From Amoebidium appalachense (Eukaryota > Ichthyosporea), in NCBI GenBank assembly GCA_963693365.1, contig CAVNZM010000006.1, positions 2,480,001-2,544,000 of the forward strand: a DNA stretch of 64,000 nucleotides, given 5' to 3'. Position numbers and translations under genes: made by a program. This document shows, in pieces, positions 16,201-27,852 of the stretch (positions are counted from its first letter, which is position 1; every line of letters begins with the position of its first letter). Below the pieces are notes generated by a model. It did not search any database. It worked only from the letters and a program-made list of their open reading frames with translations, and was not told the DNA's origin.

Positions 16201-17463
16201 ACCCCTTCCAAAGGGTGATGATGACTGGGATTCACCAGGCAATCAGATGGAGGCAGAGGAGGAGGGTCCGGGTGACGTCATTGAGGACGATGAAAGGTAG
16301 GCATCTGATTGGCCCAGCACATAAAAGGAAATGGATTTGGAGGCATGGAACACGAGAGAAGGATAAAGAACATACAAAACGAAGGAATGGAATTTCGAGA
16401 AACTTTGAAAAGGTACGGAGAATTAGAAACCATATGAGTCTGAAAAAGAATAGGAGACAAAAAACACAAGGGAGGAACCAAGAACATGCAAAACGATGGA
16501 ATGGAATTTGAGAAAGAAAAGAAAACCAAACTAGAAATCATACGAGACGGAAAGAATAGGAAACAAAAAACACGAGGGAGGAATAAATAATATAGGAAAC
16601 TTAGGAATGAAGTGTCTAGAGAGAAACGACGAGAAAGGAGTAGAAACCTTTGGAGACTGAAAGAATGTATATGGAGACACCAAACACGAGAACGGAAAAG
16701 ACACCACATCTGTCCATTCTTTGCACCCTTTAATTGCCTCAAGCCGTGCCCTGTGATGTGTAGCTTTACGTTTTTTAAACTATTTCTGACCAGAGGACAC
16801 CCCACAGCCCTCTGCCTGCCAGCACTAGCCATGGGGCAGAAGAGGACGACACCAAGCCCCCATCGGCCAATCAAAAGAGGACACGTGACAGTGATGACGT
16901 CACCGAGATGGGGCCATGCCATAAAAGGTAATGTGGCTGCTGGCTGGCCTATTTTTAGACAAGTATGGGCCCACGTGGTGTGGGTGGGTTAGAAAGAGAA
17001 GATTGTATTGTTTACAGGGTGGATGGCTGCATGCAGATCGCCTGAACACGTGGTGTGAATGGAGGGACACATGGGGACACACACACACACACGCACATGC
17101 ACGTACACGAGGCTCACAGGTACACACACACATACACAGGCACTCACCCTTTACCCCACCCAGAGGCACTGCCAGGATTCCCAACAAGACAATGAAGATG
17201 CAGTGAACGCAGCTTCTGAGAGGTAACGTCTTTCCCCCTCCCCCCCAACCTTCGCCCCCACTGCCCCTCCCCCTCCCCCCCCTCCCCCTCTCCCCCCCCC
17301 CCCCCCCCCCCCCCTTCTCTTCCCCAGAGAGGGGGGAGGGGGGAGGGAAGAAGAAAGTTAACAAAAGTAATCAAGGAAAATTAAAGGTAAATAGACTGAT
17401 CAGTTCAATGAAGGGAAAGAAAGGAGGGAAAGCAGAGAGCAAACAGGCACTCAGGTAAAACAA

Positions 17464-17531
<68 letters not shown>

Positions 17532-19562
17532 CGCACACACACAGTGACTCCGTGGAGCAAGAGCAAGTTGGGGCCATGCCTGTGTCGAACGCTAAAGCCC
17601 CCTCCAATGGGTTCGCTTCCCTGAAACGGTAACCACTATCTCCCTCCCTCATTCTCCCCCCCCCCCCCCCCCCTCCCCCCCCTCCCTCCCTCCCTTATCC
17701 CCCTGTAAGTTTGATCCAGGACCAAAAAAGAAAGAGAGCCTGAAGAAAGAAAGAAGATTTGAAGTGGGCAAAATCACACGAGCACACACAAAAGCACAAG
17801 GGCAAAATCACACGGGCACGCACAAAAGCACAAAAGCGCAAACAACCGAACACAACCGCACACACGAGCACACAACCAAACTTCCTTGCCCACACATCCA
17901 GACCCCCCCCCCCCTCCCCCCTCCATCCACAACCACACACGTGCACTCAATCTCTTCATCCCCGGCTCCCTGTCCCAAACTCACATTTACCCTCCAATCT
18001 CCTCCCCTCCCCCCATCCCCCCCCCCTTCTTCCAGGAGCCACACGGACAGTGATATTGACTCCCATGATGATGAACTCGTACTGATCATGAAGGACTCGG
18101 ACGATGAAGAGTAGGAACCCTACTCCTTCCCCTCTTTCCCCGCTTTTGTGGAATTTGCATCTTCCTTTTCTTCTTTTGCTTGTTCCCCTTATCCTATCTC
18201 CCCTATCATTGCTCCGTTCTTCTCAATATGAAAGTCTACCCCTCATTCCTTCCCCCACTCTAAATATATTCTTCTTTTTGCTTTCCTTGTGCACACCTAC
18301 ACATCCCTACCCATCCACCCACGTACACACGTGCCCGCACTCTCTCACTCACTCACTCAATCACTCACTCACTCACTCACTCACTCACTCAATCAATCAT
18401 TCACTCACTCACTACTCACACTCTCACTTATTCACCCCAACACACACACACACTGACCCCTTCTTTCTTGGCCCCCAGTCCTGACAGTGCTCTTGAGCGC
18501 TCCCCCCACAAACGCCATCGCAGAGAGTAAAGGGGCAGTTGGCAAAGTAGAGGTGAGAGCAACACCCCCCTCTCCCCTCCCCCCTCCTCACCCCCCTCCT
18601 CACCCCCCTCCCCTCTCGGGGACCCAAATTGGAAAGAAAGAAATGAAAGGGGAAGGAAAGAGCGCCACCCAGTGGCACCTACACACACATGCATCCACAT
18701 CCAACACCCCCATGCTTTGTAACAGCCAAGATCTGATAATCATAAAGCAGCCCACCACTTATTATCCACTCGACATAAACCAGAACCTGGTTGCAAATCT
18801 CAAACATTACATCTGGAGTCACTCTAAATCCTCCATGGCTGCTGGAGAAGACAAGAAGGGAGTGCAAACAAAGTTTGTTCTCAGATGTCTAAAACATACA
18901 ATCCCGTCTGTCTGTGTGTGCATTAGGGACTATCACACGAGTTCTGCCACAATTTCTTACTCTGCAATTTGACCCACAGACCCCCATACCTCAAGGTGTT
19001 GGCCCGATCTAGGGTGCCGACGTGCAGACCGTGACCGTCCGATCGGATTGGCTGGTGCCATGGACCCCCTTCCCCATAGACCCGACCAGAGATTTGCTGA
19101 TGGATGACCCGCCCTCTTGCCCTGCCTGGAGGTATGAACCTCCCTCCATTCCCCCCCCCTCTCATCCCCCCTCTTTCCGGGGGCACCTTACAGACCCAGG
19201 CAAATGCATTTTGTTGCTTAGAAAAAAACTTTTAGCAAACTTATTAATATTAGTGTGTGGGCTGTGGGTTGGTGTAAAGGTCGGGGAATGTATACACAGT
19301 GTGTGTGTTGACTGACCACTGACCGATTCTACCCCTGTACATCCATTCTCTCACCCCCTCTGTCGTTTCCATCCCCTCGACTCCTTTCCACTCCCCCCCT
19401 ATAGCTACCCCACCATCACCCCATCCGTTCACCCCACCCCACTCCATCCGGCGTCTCCCTTTTCATCACCCATCCTTCTGCCTTTTTGAGCTGCCGTTGC
19501 TTCTACCCATTCCCTTTCCTGTGTGTTGTACTTGCATCTAACCCATTTGTGCATGCACACAC

Positions 19563-19649
<87 letters not shown>

Positions 19650-19747
19650 GTGTCGCCCCGTGCCGTGAGCGAAGGCTCACGGTCAAGCCTGGCAGCCGAA
19701 GACGCACACTGCATGGGCAAAGAGCCCCGGGAACAGGGGTAAAGCCC

Positions 19748-19806
<59 letters not shown>

Positions 19807-20001
19807 TGTTCTCCCTTCCCCTCCCCCTCGCCCATCTTTCTTTCTTTCCTTCCTTCCTTTCGCCCTCTTTTACTCCTTTCCTTCTTCTTTCTTCCCGTCC
19901 CTTGCCTCCTTTCTCTCCTCCTTTCCCCCTTTTCCTCAACGGGCGGCTTTGTTGATGTGTGAGTAAACGTTTGGCTGGAGGAGGACAGCCCAGAAGCATG
20001 A
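16201..20001 (+). CDS. Acidic Ser/Asp-rich multi-exon protein, unrecognised
   Basis: Exons chain in phase: 16201-16296, 16808-16927, 17166-17222, 17545-17628, 18036-18110, 18479-18552, 19013-19131, 19649-19738 and 19989-20001 (TGA), with AATAAA at 20005. The first five exons are all multiples of three and all split a codon after its second base, so each could be skipped without shifting the frame. Their peptides are acidic and basic-patched (DDDWDSPGNQMEAEEEGP, NQKRTRDSDDVTEMGPCHKR, SHTDSDIDSHDDELVLIMKD), typical of a disordered nuclear protein. The sixth exon opens as PDSALERSP; as written it hits TAA at 18528, but removing one C from the run 18511-18516 gives SPTNAIAESKGAVGKVE|, which ends at a strong donor and joins the next exon in phase. 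That exon reads GADVQTVTVRSDWLVPW. Function is unknown. The true 5' end is unresolved; it may be the kinase-like exon at 15356. Confidence 0.6.
16363..16700. repeat. Three-copy tandem repeat, about 110 bp, in intron
   Basis: Units share AAAACGA-GGAATGGAATTT, GAATAGGA-ACAAAAAACAC and GGGAGGAA. The third copy is most diverged. The array lies between the first two exons of the acidic-protein gene. Confidence 0.7.
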
Positions 20002-20029
20002 GCGAATAAAATGGTGGATATACAAAATG

Positions 20030-20655
20030 GACATGTATGTGTAGTGGACAAATGTAATAAAGTGGATTTATATGTTGAACATGTAGTGGATAGTGGACAT
20101 ATCAATTGGACATATTTAGTGGACATAGTGGATGTATAGTGGACATATCAATTGGACATATGTAGTGGAATAGTAGATGTATAGTGGACACATGAATTGG
20201 ACATATGTAGTGGACATAGTGGATGTATAGTGGACATATCAATTGGACATATGTAGTGGACATAGTGGATGTATAGTGGACATATCAATTGGACATATGT
20301 AGTGGACATAGTGGATGTATAGTGGACACATGAATTGGACATATATGCAGTGGACATAATGGATGTATAGTGGACATATCAATTGGACATATGTAGTGGA
20401 ATAGTGGATGTATAGTGGACACGTGAATTGAACATATGTAGTGGACATAGTGGATGTATAGTGGACACATGAATTGGACATATGTAGTGGACAGAGTGGG
20501 TGTATAGTGGACACATGAATTGGACATATGTAGTGGACATAGTGGATATATATTGACACATGAATTGGACATATGTAGTGGAATAGTGGATGTATGGTGG
20601 ACAACATGAATTGGACATATGTAGTGGAATAGTGGATGTATAGTGAACATCATGA
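20030..20655. repeat. Minisatellite, about 46-bp unit, 13-14 copies
   Basis: Head-to-tail copies are built from the words TGGACATATGTAGTGGA, CATAGTGGATGTATAGTGG and ACATATCAATTGG (or ACACATGAATTGG). Unit length varies slightly between copies. Translation on the minus strand is stop-free (MSTIHPLCPLHMSN-like), but this is a repeat effect. It lies just downstream of the acidic-protein gene. Confidence 0.95.
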
Positions 20656-21301
20656 GTGCATGTATATATAAATACATGGGATATATATTGTTTGTATAAG
20701 CACGTGTACAGCAGATATTCCCTTCCTGTCTAGTACGTCGTTTCCCTTAAAGACTCAATAAAGCCCTTATCACCGATCACGACGGGCCGCAATGCAGGAA
20801 ATGATCGTACGATGGTATGCAAGCGTGTGGGAAGGTAAATTCTGTAAAGTTTCATATGGTCGATATGGGTAAACACCAAGTTCCTTCTTGAATGCTGTGT
20901 AATGTAGCCTAATGAGTGCACATGCTGTAATGTGGTGTAGATTAACCGTTTTGGGGGGTTTATGCTGCCTGGCACATGTACCATACAAGTGATGATGCAT
21001 ATCAGTTAAACCATGGGAATAAAATGTATGCACAAAGGCTCCAGTATTCAATTTACATATAGCTTGAGGGAAGATCTCTTTCAACACACACGCCTGAATA
21101 ACTGCGACTATCCACAGTGGCATATACACGTGCGTGTGTGTGTATGCAAGTGTGTGCATACGTGGATCTATGGGCGGATTTCTGATGGGGAAGTATGTGT
21201 GCTTCGCAAGGGTTGTATGATGTGCTCATGTGCCTTGCGTGTGCTTGTATATCAGCGTACGTTCGAGCACATGCACTGCATTTGTGCTTGGACATCCCCC
21301 C

Positions 21302-21334
<33 letters not shown>

Positions 21335-21477
21335 GGCCACCCGCCCGCCCGCCTGCCTGCCTGCCCATCACATAAAAAAGACACGGGGAAAAAATGTGAT
21401 AAGTATATATACTATGCTGACAGTAGGCACCACCGCCAGCACGGGCTATGAAAATAACTGATAAAATCTTAAAAACC

Positions 21478-21706
21478 ACTATCAATGATGCACATACACT
21501 GATGTGTTTAATAAAATTTTATTAACTACTATCAATGATGCACATATGCTGATGTGTTTAATAAAATTCAATCAACTACTATCAATGATGCACATATACT
21601 GATGTGTTTAATAAAGTTTTAAAAACTACTATCAATGATGCACATATACTGATGTGTTTTATAAAGTTTTGAATACTACTATCAATGATGCACATATACT
21701 GATGTG
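21478..21706. repeat. Tandem repeat, 58-bp unit, about 4 copies
   Basis: The unit holds CTACTATCAATGATGCACAT, ATACTGATGTGTTTAATAAA and an ATTTTA-rich end. Copies differ at only a few positions, so the array looks young. Confidence 0.95.
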
Positions 21707-21767
21707 TGCCATGTGTATCGGTCTGTCGGTGCCTAATATCTGTCTGCATCAGCGGCTCTGGAAAAAG

Positions 21768-21932
21768 GGAGGGGGGAGGGGGGGGGAGGTGGGGGGAGGG
21801 GGAGGGTGGGTTAGCAGAGGGGGGCGGGGGCGGGAGGAGGGGGGGGGAGAGAAAGAAAGAGGAGCAGGGAGGGAGGGAGGGAGGGAGGGAGTGAGGGGGA
21901 GAGAGAGAGAGAGAGAGGGAGAGAGAGAGATG

Positions 21933-21963
<31 letters not shown>

Positions 21964-22037
21964 AGATATCTCGAGAGGGAGAGAGAGAGAGAGAGAGAGG
22001 AGGGAGGGAAGAGGGGGGGGGGGGGGGGGGGGGGGGG
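21768..22037. repeat. Purine-rich GGGA/GA tract with G run
   Basis: A strong strand asymmetry of G and A over about 270 bases ends in 22 G. The surroundings (20656-21477 and 22038-23233) are mainly unique, with a C run at 22265-22300, a C-rich spot at 22564-22584, and scattered CA words. No gene is recognised in them. Confidence 0.9.
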
Positions 22038-22262
22038 AGTGTGTGTATGTGTGAGGCTACCACGCCCTGAACATATGTGTGTGTGTGTGTGTCACCTATA
22101 GCTATCATCAATTCACTGCCGCCGAGAAACCTCCTAGTGCACGAGTCTCAGATGCGGATTGTCCAAAATTTTTAATGAACAAACCATACCTCCGCACACA
22201 GCTTGAGCTAATCATTTTGAAAAATATTTGCACAGATTTGAAATACCACGAAAACACCGTGA

Positions 22263-22302
<40 letters not shown>

Positions 22303-23233
22303 TTCGACCCAATCTGACATGTGCACACATGCACAAGGGCACACCAGCTTACACACACACCCACACAACAACAACAATGCACACACAAGAAGCAGTCAAG
22401 GGAGTGAGATCATCATCGAACTTCAAGATCCAGGATACCATAAAAAATATTAATATAAATAATAATAATAATAACATCCCACACGTTTTACATCATACCA
22501 AACACAGCCTCGACACCATGTGCACCACTTACACTGTGCCCACGGTCTCTGTGAGCTGTGATACCCCCCTCCCCCCCCCCCCCCAAATATATATTTGCTT
22601 CCCCCCAGGTACATATACCCCACCACACCGTCACCTTCACCTTCGTGCACCTCAAACCCATTTTTGTGCAGTTCCGCTTAATGGGGCATGTGCATGCACA
22701 CAAACACAAGCGTACACGTAGTCACCCACACACATTAGTGTTCACTGGTTCACACACGCACACATGGAGAAAATAGGCCATGCACACACATAAGCAAACA
22801 CTTGCACACGAGTACATGCAACACACGCACACACATGCTGCACACATGTGCAAATGGGTTTTCAGTGTATTATTTCACATATGGGCATATCTAGCCCAAG
22901 GGATATCTCTAAGGCTATGGCACCCTGTGCCACGCACAGAGCATACATTTTCGTAGATATACAATTGGTGGTACAGATCTATCCCCCTCCCATACCACCC
23001 CTACTACCCTAAACACAATACGTATGCACAAGATGAGAAATTGTTTAAGCCAGATAGAAGTGAGAAGCTAAGAATGAAACACAACACACAAAATAAGCAT
23101 AACCTTGCCCTTCCCTACCCCGCGTCTTATTCTTACTTGCTGCCTAGCAAAACTATTACACCTATTGTGAGTTATTTTATTTCCCTTTGCATGCATGGTG
23201 TCATTACAGCTCATTAGCAGTCATTAGTGCTCG

Positions 23234-25278
23234 TTAGACCGTCTGCATGCACTTCTGCATGGTCTGAAGTTTCTGGTTCATGCTCACGGCACCTTCTGGC
23301 TCCCGCAGGAACGGCTTGCCGGTCGGCTCATCTTGGAAAATGTCACCACTGTGGAGGTGGGAGATAGAGGGTTAGAATGAAATATGTGGTATGGAATCAT
23401 GCAAGGCTTCTTTAAGAGCCCCCACTCTCATTTTCTCTCTCTTTATCGTCTTGGTGTTGGTGAGCACGACAGAGGCATTGTGTGTAATGTGGTGCAGAGG
23501 GGAAGGATGTTGCACGTTTCAAAATCTTCGTGGGTGGGTTGGTGGAGGTACAGGCGCTTGCAAATACCTGTGTGAGTGTGAGTGTGTGTGTGTGTGCGAT
23601 GGAGCGAGTGTGATGATATTTTGTGTGTGTGCATGTGCGTGTGCATGTGTGTGTGGGGGGAGGGGAAGGGGGGGGGGGGGGGGGGGGGGACTGTCTGTCT
23701 ATGTGCGTGCCCGCGGGTTCACGTAGGGGGGGGAAGGTTTTAAGCATACCTTGTGCCGCCAATACCGGTGAGGTCATCCCCCTTCAGGCGCAGGGGCCTA
23801 TTGTGCTGCTGCCAGTAGGAGGTGCGCCTGCGCATGTAGCACATGGCAATGACGGGGCACACACAGCACCCAATAATCGCTATGATCAGAGCGGCAAGCG
23901 CTAGGTCGTAGGCCTTCTGGTATTTGTCCTCGCCAGTAGCGGCCTGTGTGGGTGGGGGTGTGGTGTGAGTGGTGGGATGGGTGTGCGGTGATGGGTTACT
24001 GCGTGCATGTGCGAAAAATGAGGTGGTGTGTCAGCGTGCATTTGACAGGTCACTTGTGGCAAGATGGCGGGACCACCAGCAGCCCAATCTAAAGGGAAGC
24101 TGCTTTGACAACGGACCTAGGTAACAGCCTTCAACCTCCACAGCCTCTTTTCGTGTGTGTGTGTGTGTGTGTGTGTGTTGGGAGGAGGGAGGGGGGGGGG
24201 GGGGGGGGGAGGGGGATACCTCTCCAGCAGCACCAGCAGGTGTTGGCTGTACTTGTGTAGGAGCAGGGGCCTCGGGTGCATTGCTGACAACAGGTGCCTG
24301 CGACACAACCCCAGGCTCCACCACCCCCACAGACGCAACACCGCTCTGCACAACACCAGCACTGGCCACAGCCCCAGAGGACACAACTGCGCTTGTTGGA
24401 ACAGGAGCGTTGGGAAGGGGTTCGGTGGGTAGGGGCGCAAGGGTGACTTGGTCGGGCTGGGGGGGTTTGAGGTGTACGGGTGCACCGGTTTCGGAAATAC
24501 CGGCGGGTGGGAGCTCGGCCTTGGAGAGGCCGGCTGTGTCCTCAATCTCGGGAGGTTTCATGGCGATCATGCACTGGGGAAGAAGAGGGGTTAGGATGCA
24601 GATTAGAAGGAATGGCCAGATTTGCATAAATATTATACATGAAGATTCACAACTGAAGGGGTCATATCATTGGCTCTCGTACCCTTAAAAGTAAAAATGC
24701 AGGCCCAGCATCATGTTTATCCCCTTCTCTCTCTGCCCCCCCCTTCCCCCCCTTCCTCCCCTCCGGTGCTCCCTTCCACACTATATGGATATATACCCAA
24801 TCAAGAACAAGCCTGATATAGGAAAGAGAGGAAGGTAATATCTTCTTCCTTGCCCTTTTTCCTTTCTTCACTAAACTTATCTCTCCCTCTCTCTCATTTT
24901 TTTGTTTGTTTTTTCTTTTCCCTTATTTCTTCTTTTATTTTTTTCTTTTATTTTTATTTTTATTTTTATTTTATTTTATTTATTTTATTTTTTTTTGGGG
25001 GGGGGGGGGGGGAGGGCTCGATACCGAGGGGAGAGGAGAGAGGCAGGGGAGGAAGGAAGGGGGGGAGGGGGGGGAGGGGGGGGGGGGAACCTATACCGAG
25101 TCCAAATTTGTGACGCCCAAGAGGTCCTGCAGCTCAGGCATGCAAGCAATGGCCTCACTGAAGTCACCCAAGTACGAGTCATAGTCCTTGGCAGCTTCAA
25201 ACCCCCCCGTGATCTTGTGGTTGAGCATGGAGTAGAGCGTTTGGCCCTGCGGGTGGCTCTTGCTGCCGAGCATGCCGT

Positions 25279-25372
<94 letters not shown>

Positions 25373-27725
25373 GGGGGAAGGGGTGGGGGGTGGGGGTGGG
25401 GTGGGGGGGGGTTAGACTGGGGGTACATATTGCGGAGTGTGGGGAGGCATAACGAGGAATGGGCAAGGGATACAAGCGCATAAACACGGTGAACACGGAG
25501 TGTGAAACACAATGGGTGTGAGGTTGAGAGAGAGGTGGGGGCAGGTGGATGTGGGCCAATATGGCTGAGGCATTGGACAACAACTAAAGGAACGACGAGG
25601 GAGGGGAGGGGACTGGGCCTACGAGTGAGCATCCAGATGTCTGTGTGCATGTGTGTGTGTGTGTTGGATATGGAACAGAGACGCAGGCCTTTCAAGCTGG
25701 CAAGCATAATGAGCACACACAAACACGTACACACACACACACACACCTTGAAGTTCTTCAGTGCTGTGGGGTTGAGGGCATTCTCCTTTGCAATCCAGAT
25801 GTCGTTAGGCACCTGCCCCATGCTTTGAAGCATCTTTAGCTGGGGGAGTTTCTGAATGGAACAAAAACAATCTGGTCAGTAAACACGTTTTGTCTGTCAG
25901 CTTAGGGTTCCCTGTCTGAACTAACTTTTCCTTGATGTATGTGAGCATGAGCAGGCAACCAAAAAATTGCTTTGAAACAAAAATCGGCTAGTTTTTGCAG
26001 TAATTTGGCAGCAAAGAATATTCGATTATGAGATAAACTACAAACTAACATAGCTCTGGGTTTGTTTGTTTTTTCTCTCTTTTTCTTTTTTCTCTTTCTT
26101 TCTTTCATTCAATCTTTCCTTTTCTTTTCTTTACTTTCTTTCTTTTTTTTTTTTTTTTTTTGGGGGGGGGGGGGGGGGGGGAGGGGGGAGGGGAGGGTGT
26201 GTTGAGTGTACTACACAGCAAGAATATGCAGGGATCCTTTTAAGAGCACACGTGTACACACACACACACACACACGTGTACAAGCACACCCACCCACACA
26301 CACACACACCTGGCACCAGTCAGGGGGTGCCGTGCCGTTGCAGCTCTTGCTGATAGCCACATCGCTGACAAAAGCCACGTCACAGTTTCCATCCAGAAGG
26401 TCTCTGATTGGCCCCCCATACTCCTCATATTGCTCGGGACTGGGGCACTGTCCTGGCACTAGCCCTGGCATCTGATGGTGTTTGCGAGGTTAGTGGGTTG
26501 GTTGTGGTGTGTAGGGTGTGGGGTTTTGATGGAACTGGTGTTTGGGGCGCAGATATGAAGATTCATCGAAAGGACATTGTGGGGGTGACTGTCGATGCTT
26601 TTTAAAGAATCAATCAATGCATTTCACATCTCCCCCCCCCCTCCCCCCCCCCCCCCCTCTTCCCCAAACACACACCAACACACATGTGCACACAGCCACC
26701 ACACACACACATGCACCCACCCACCCACCCACCCACACCAACCACACACACACACACCTCATCTCCATGTCACTGAAGTCAATCAAAAATATAACACTAA
26801 TGCTACCTCTCAACTTACTCCTGTTTTTGTAGAAGTTTTCTAATCGAATCTTTTCTGGTTGATCGTCTTTCGCTCCCTATCTTTTCCTTTTCATGTTTTC
26901 TGATTTTCCTTTACTCTTCTCTCTCTTTCTTCTAACTGCTTTTCTTTTTCTTATTCTTATCTTTCTTTTTTCTCTCTTTCTTTCTTTTTTGGGCAAAAGG
27001 GGGGGGGGGGGGGGGGGGGGGATAAAGGGGGAAGGGGGAGTGGAGGGGGGCAGTCACCTTGCATGCGGCACAGAATTTTGGTGGCGCACAGCTGCCGCCA
27101 GTGAAGTAGCCCTGTGATTGGCCACAAATCAGTTATCACGTGACGAACATAATTACCACATGACAGTCAGCCAACCAGGCACGAGACCAACACCAATAAA
27201 GAGCAACCAATTAATCAAATGACCAACAACCATGCAACCAGACGACCTTCCTCAATTTCATTTGAATAGCCAAATATAGTTACAAACAACGACAGGGATT
27301 GGCTCTTACAGAGATTGTTGCGGCCATGGAGTTGCCCACAGGCAGCATGTAACCATTGTGTACGGCGTAGCTGATTGGCAGATAGACCCCCTCCTCATCG
27401 TCACTGCTGGGATGGCACGACCTGAGGCCCTGTGTCTGGGGGAATGTGCGGATGTTGCTATCCTTGCGCACCCACATCTGGGAGTCCACGTAGGGCTTGC
27501 CTGAGCTGGCCGTGGTTTCGATGGCAATGGGGATGGTCTGCTTGTCTTGCCTGAGGAAAAGGAAGTTGGTGGGTGAGTGTGTGGATGGGTGTGTCGGTGG
27601 TTGAGTGGTTGAGTGGGTGAGTGGGTGGTTTTTGTGTTTCTCTCTTTATTTTCTTCCTTTCTTTCTTTTCTTTTGTGTGTGCGTGTGTTTCATGTGTCAC
27701 GGTGTGTGTGCGCGTGTATTTTTGA

Positions 27726-27756
<31 letters not shown>

Positions 27757-27794
27757 TTGTGTGTGCGTGCGCACGCGCATGTGTGTGTGTGTGA

Positions 27795-27852
<58 letters not shown>

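Noticed and set aside
20030-20655. CRISPR array
   Set aside because: Regular 46-bp periodicity is present, but the whole unit is repeated with no unique spacers, and the genome is eukaryotic.
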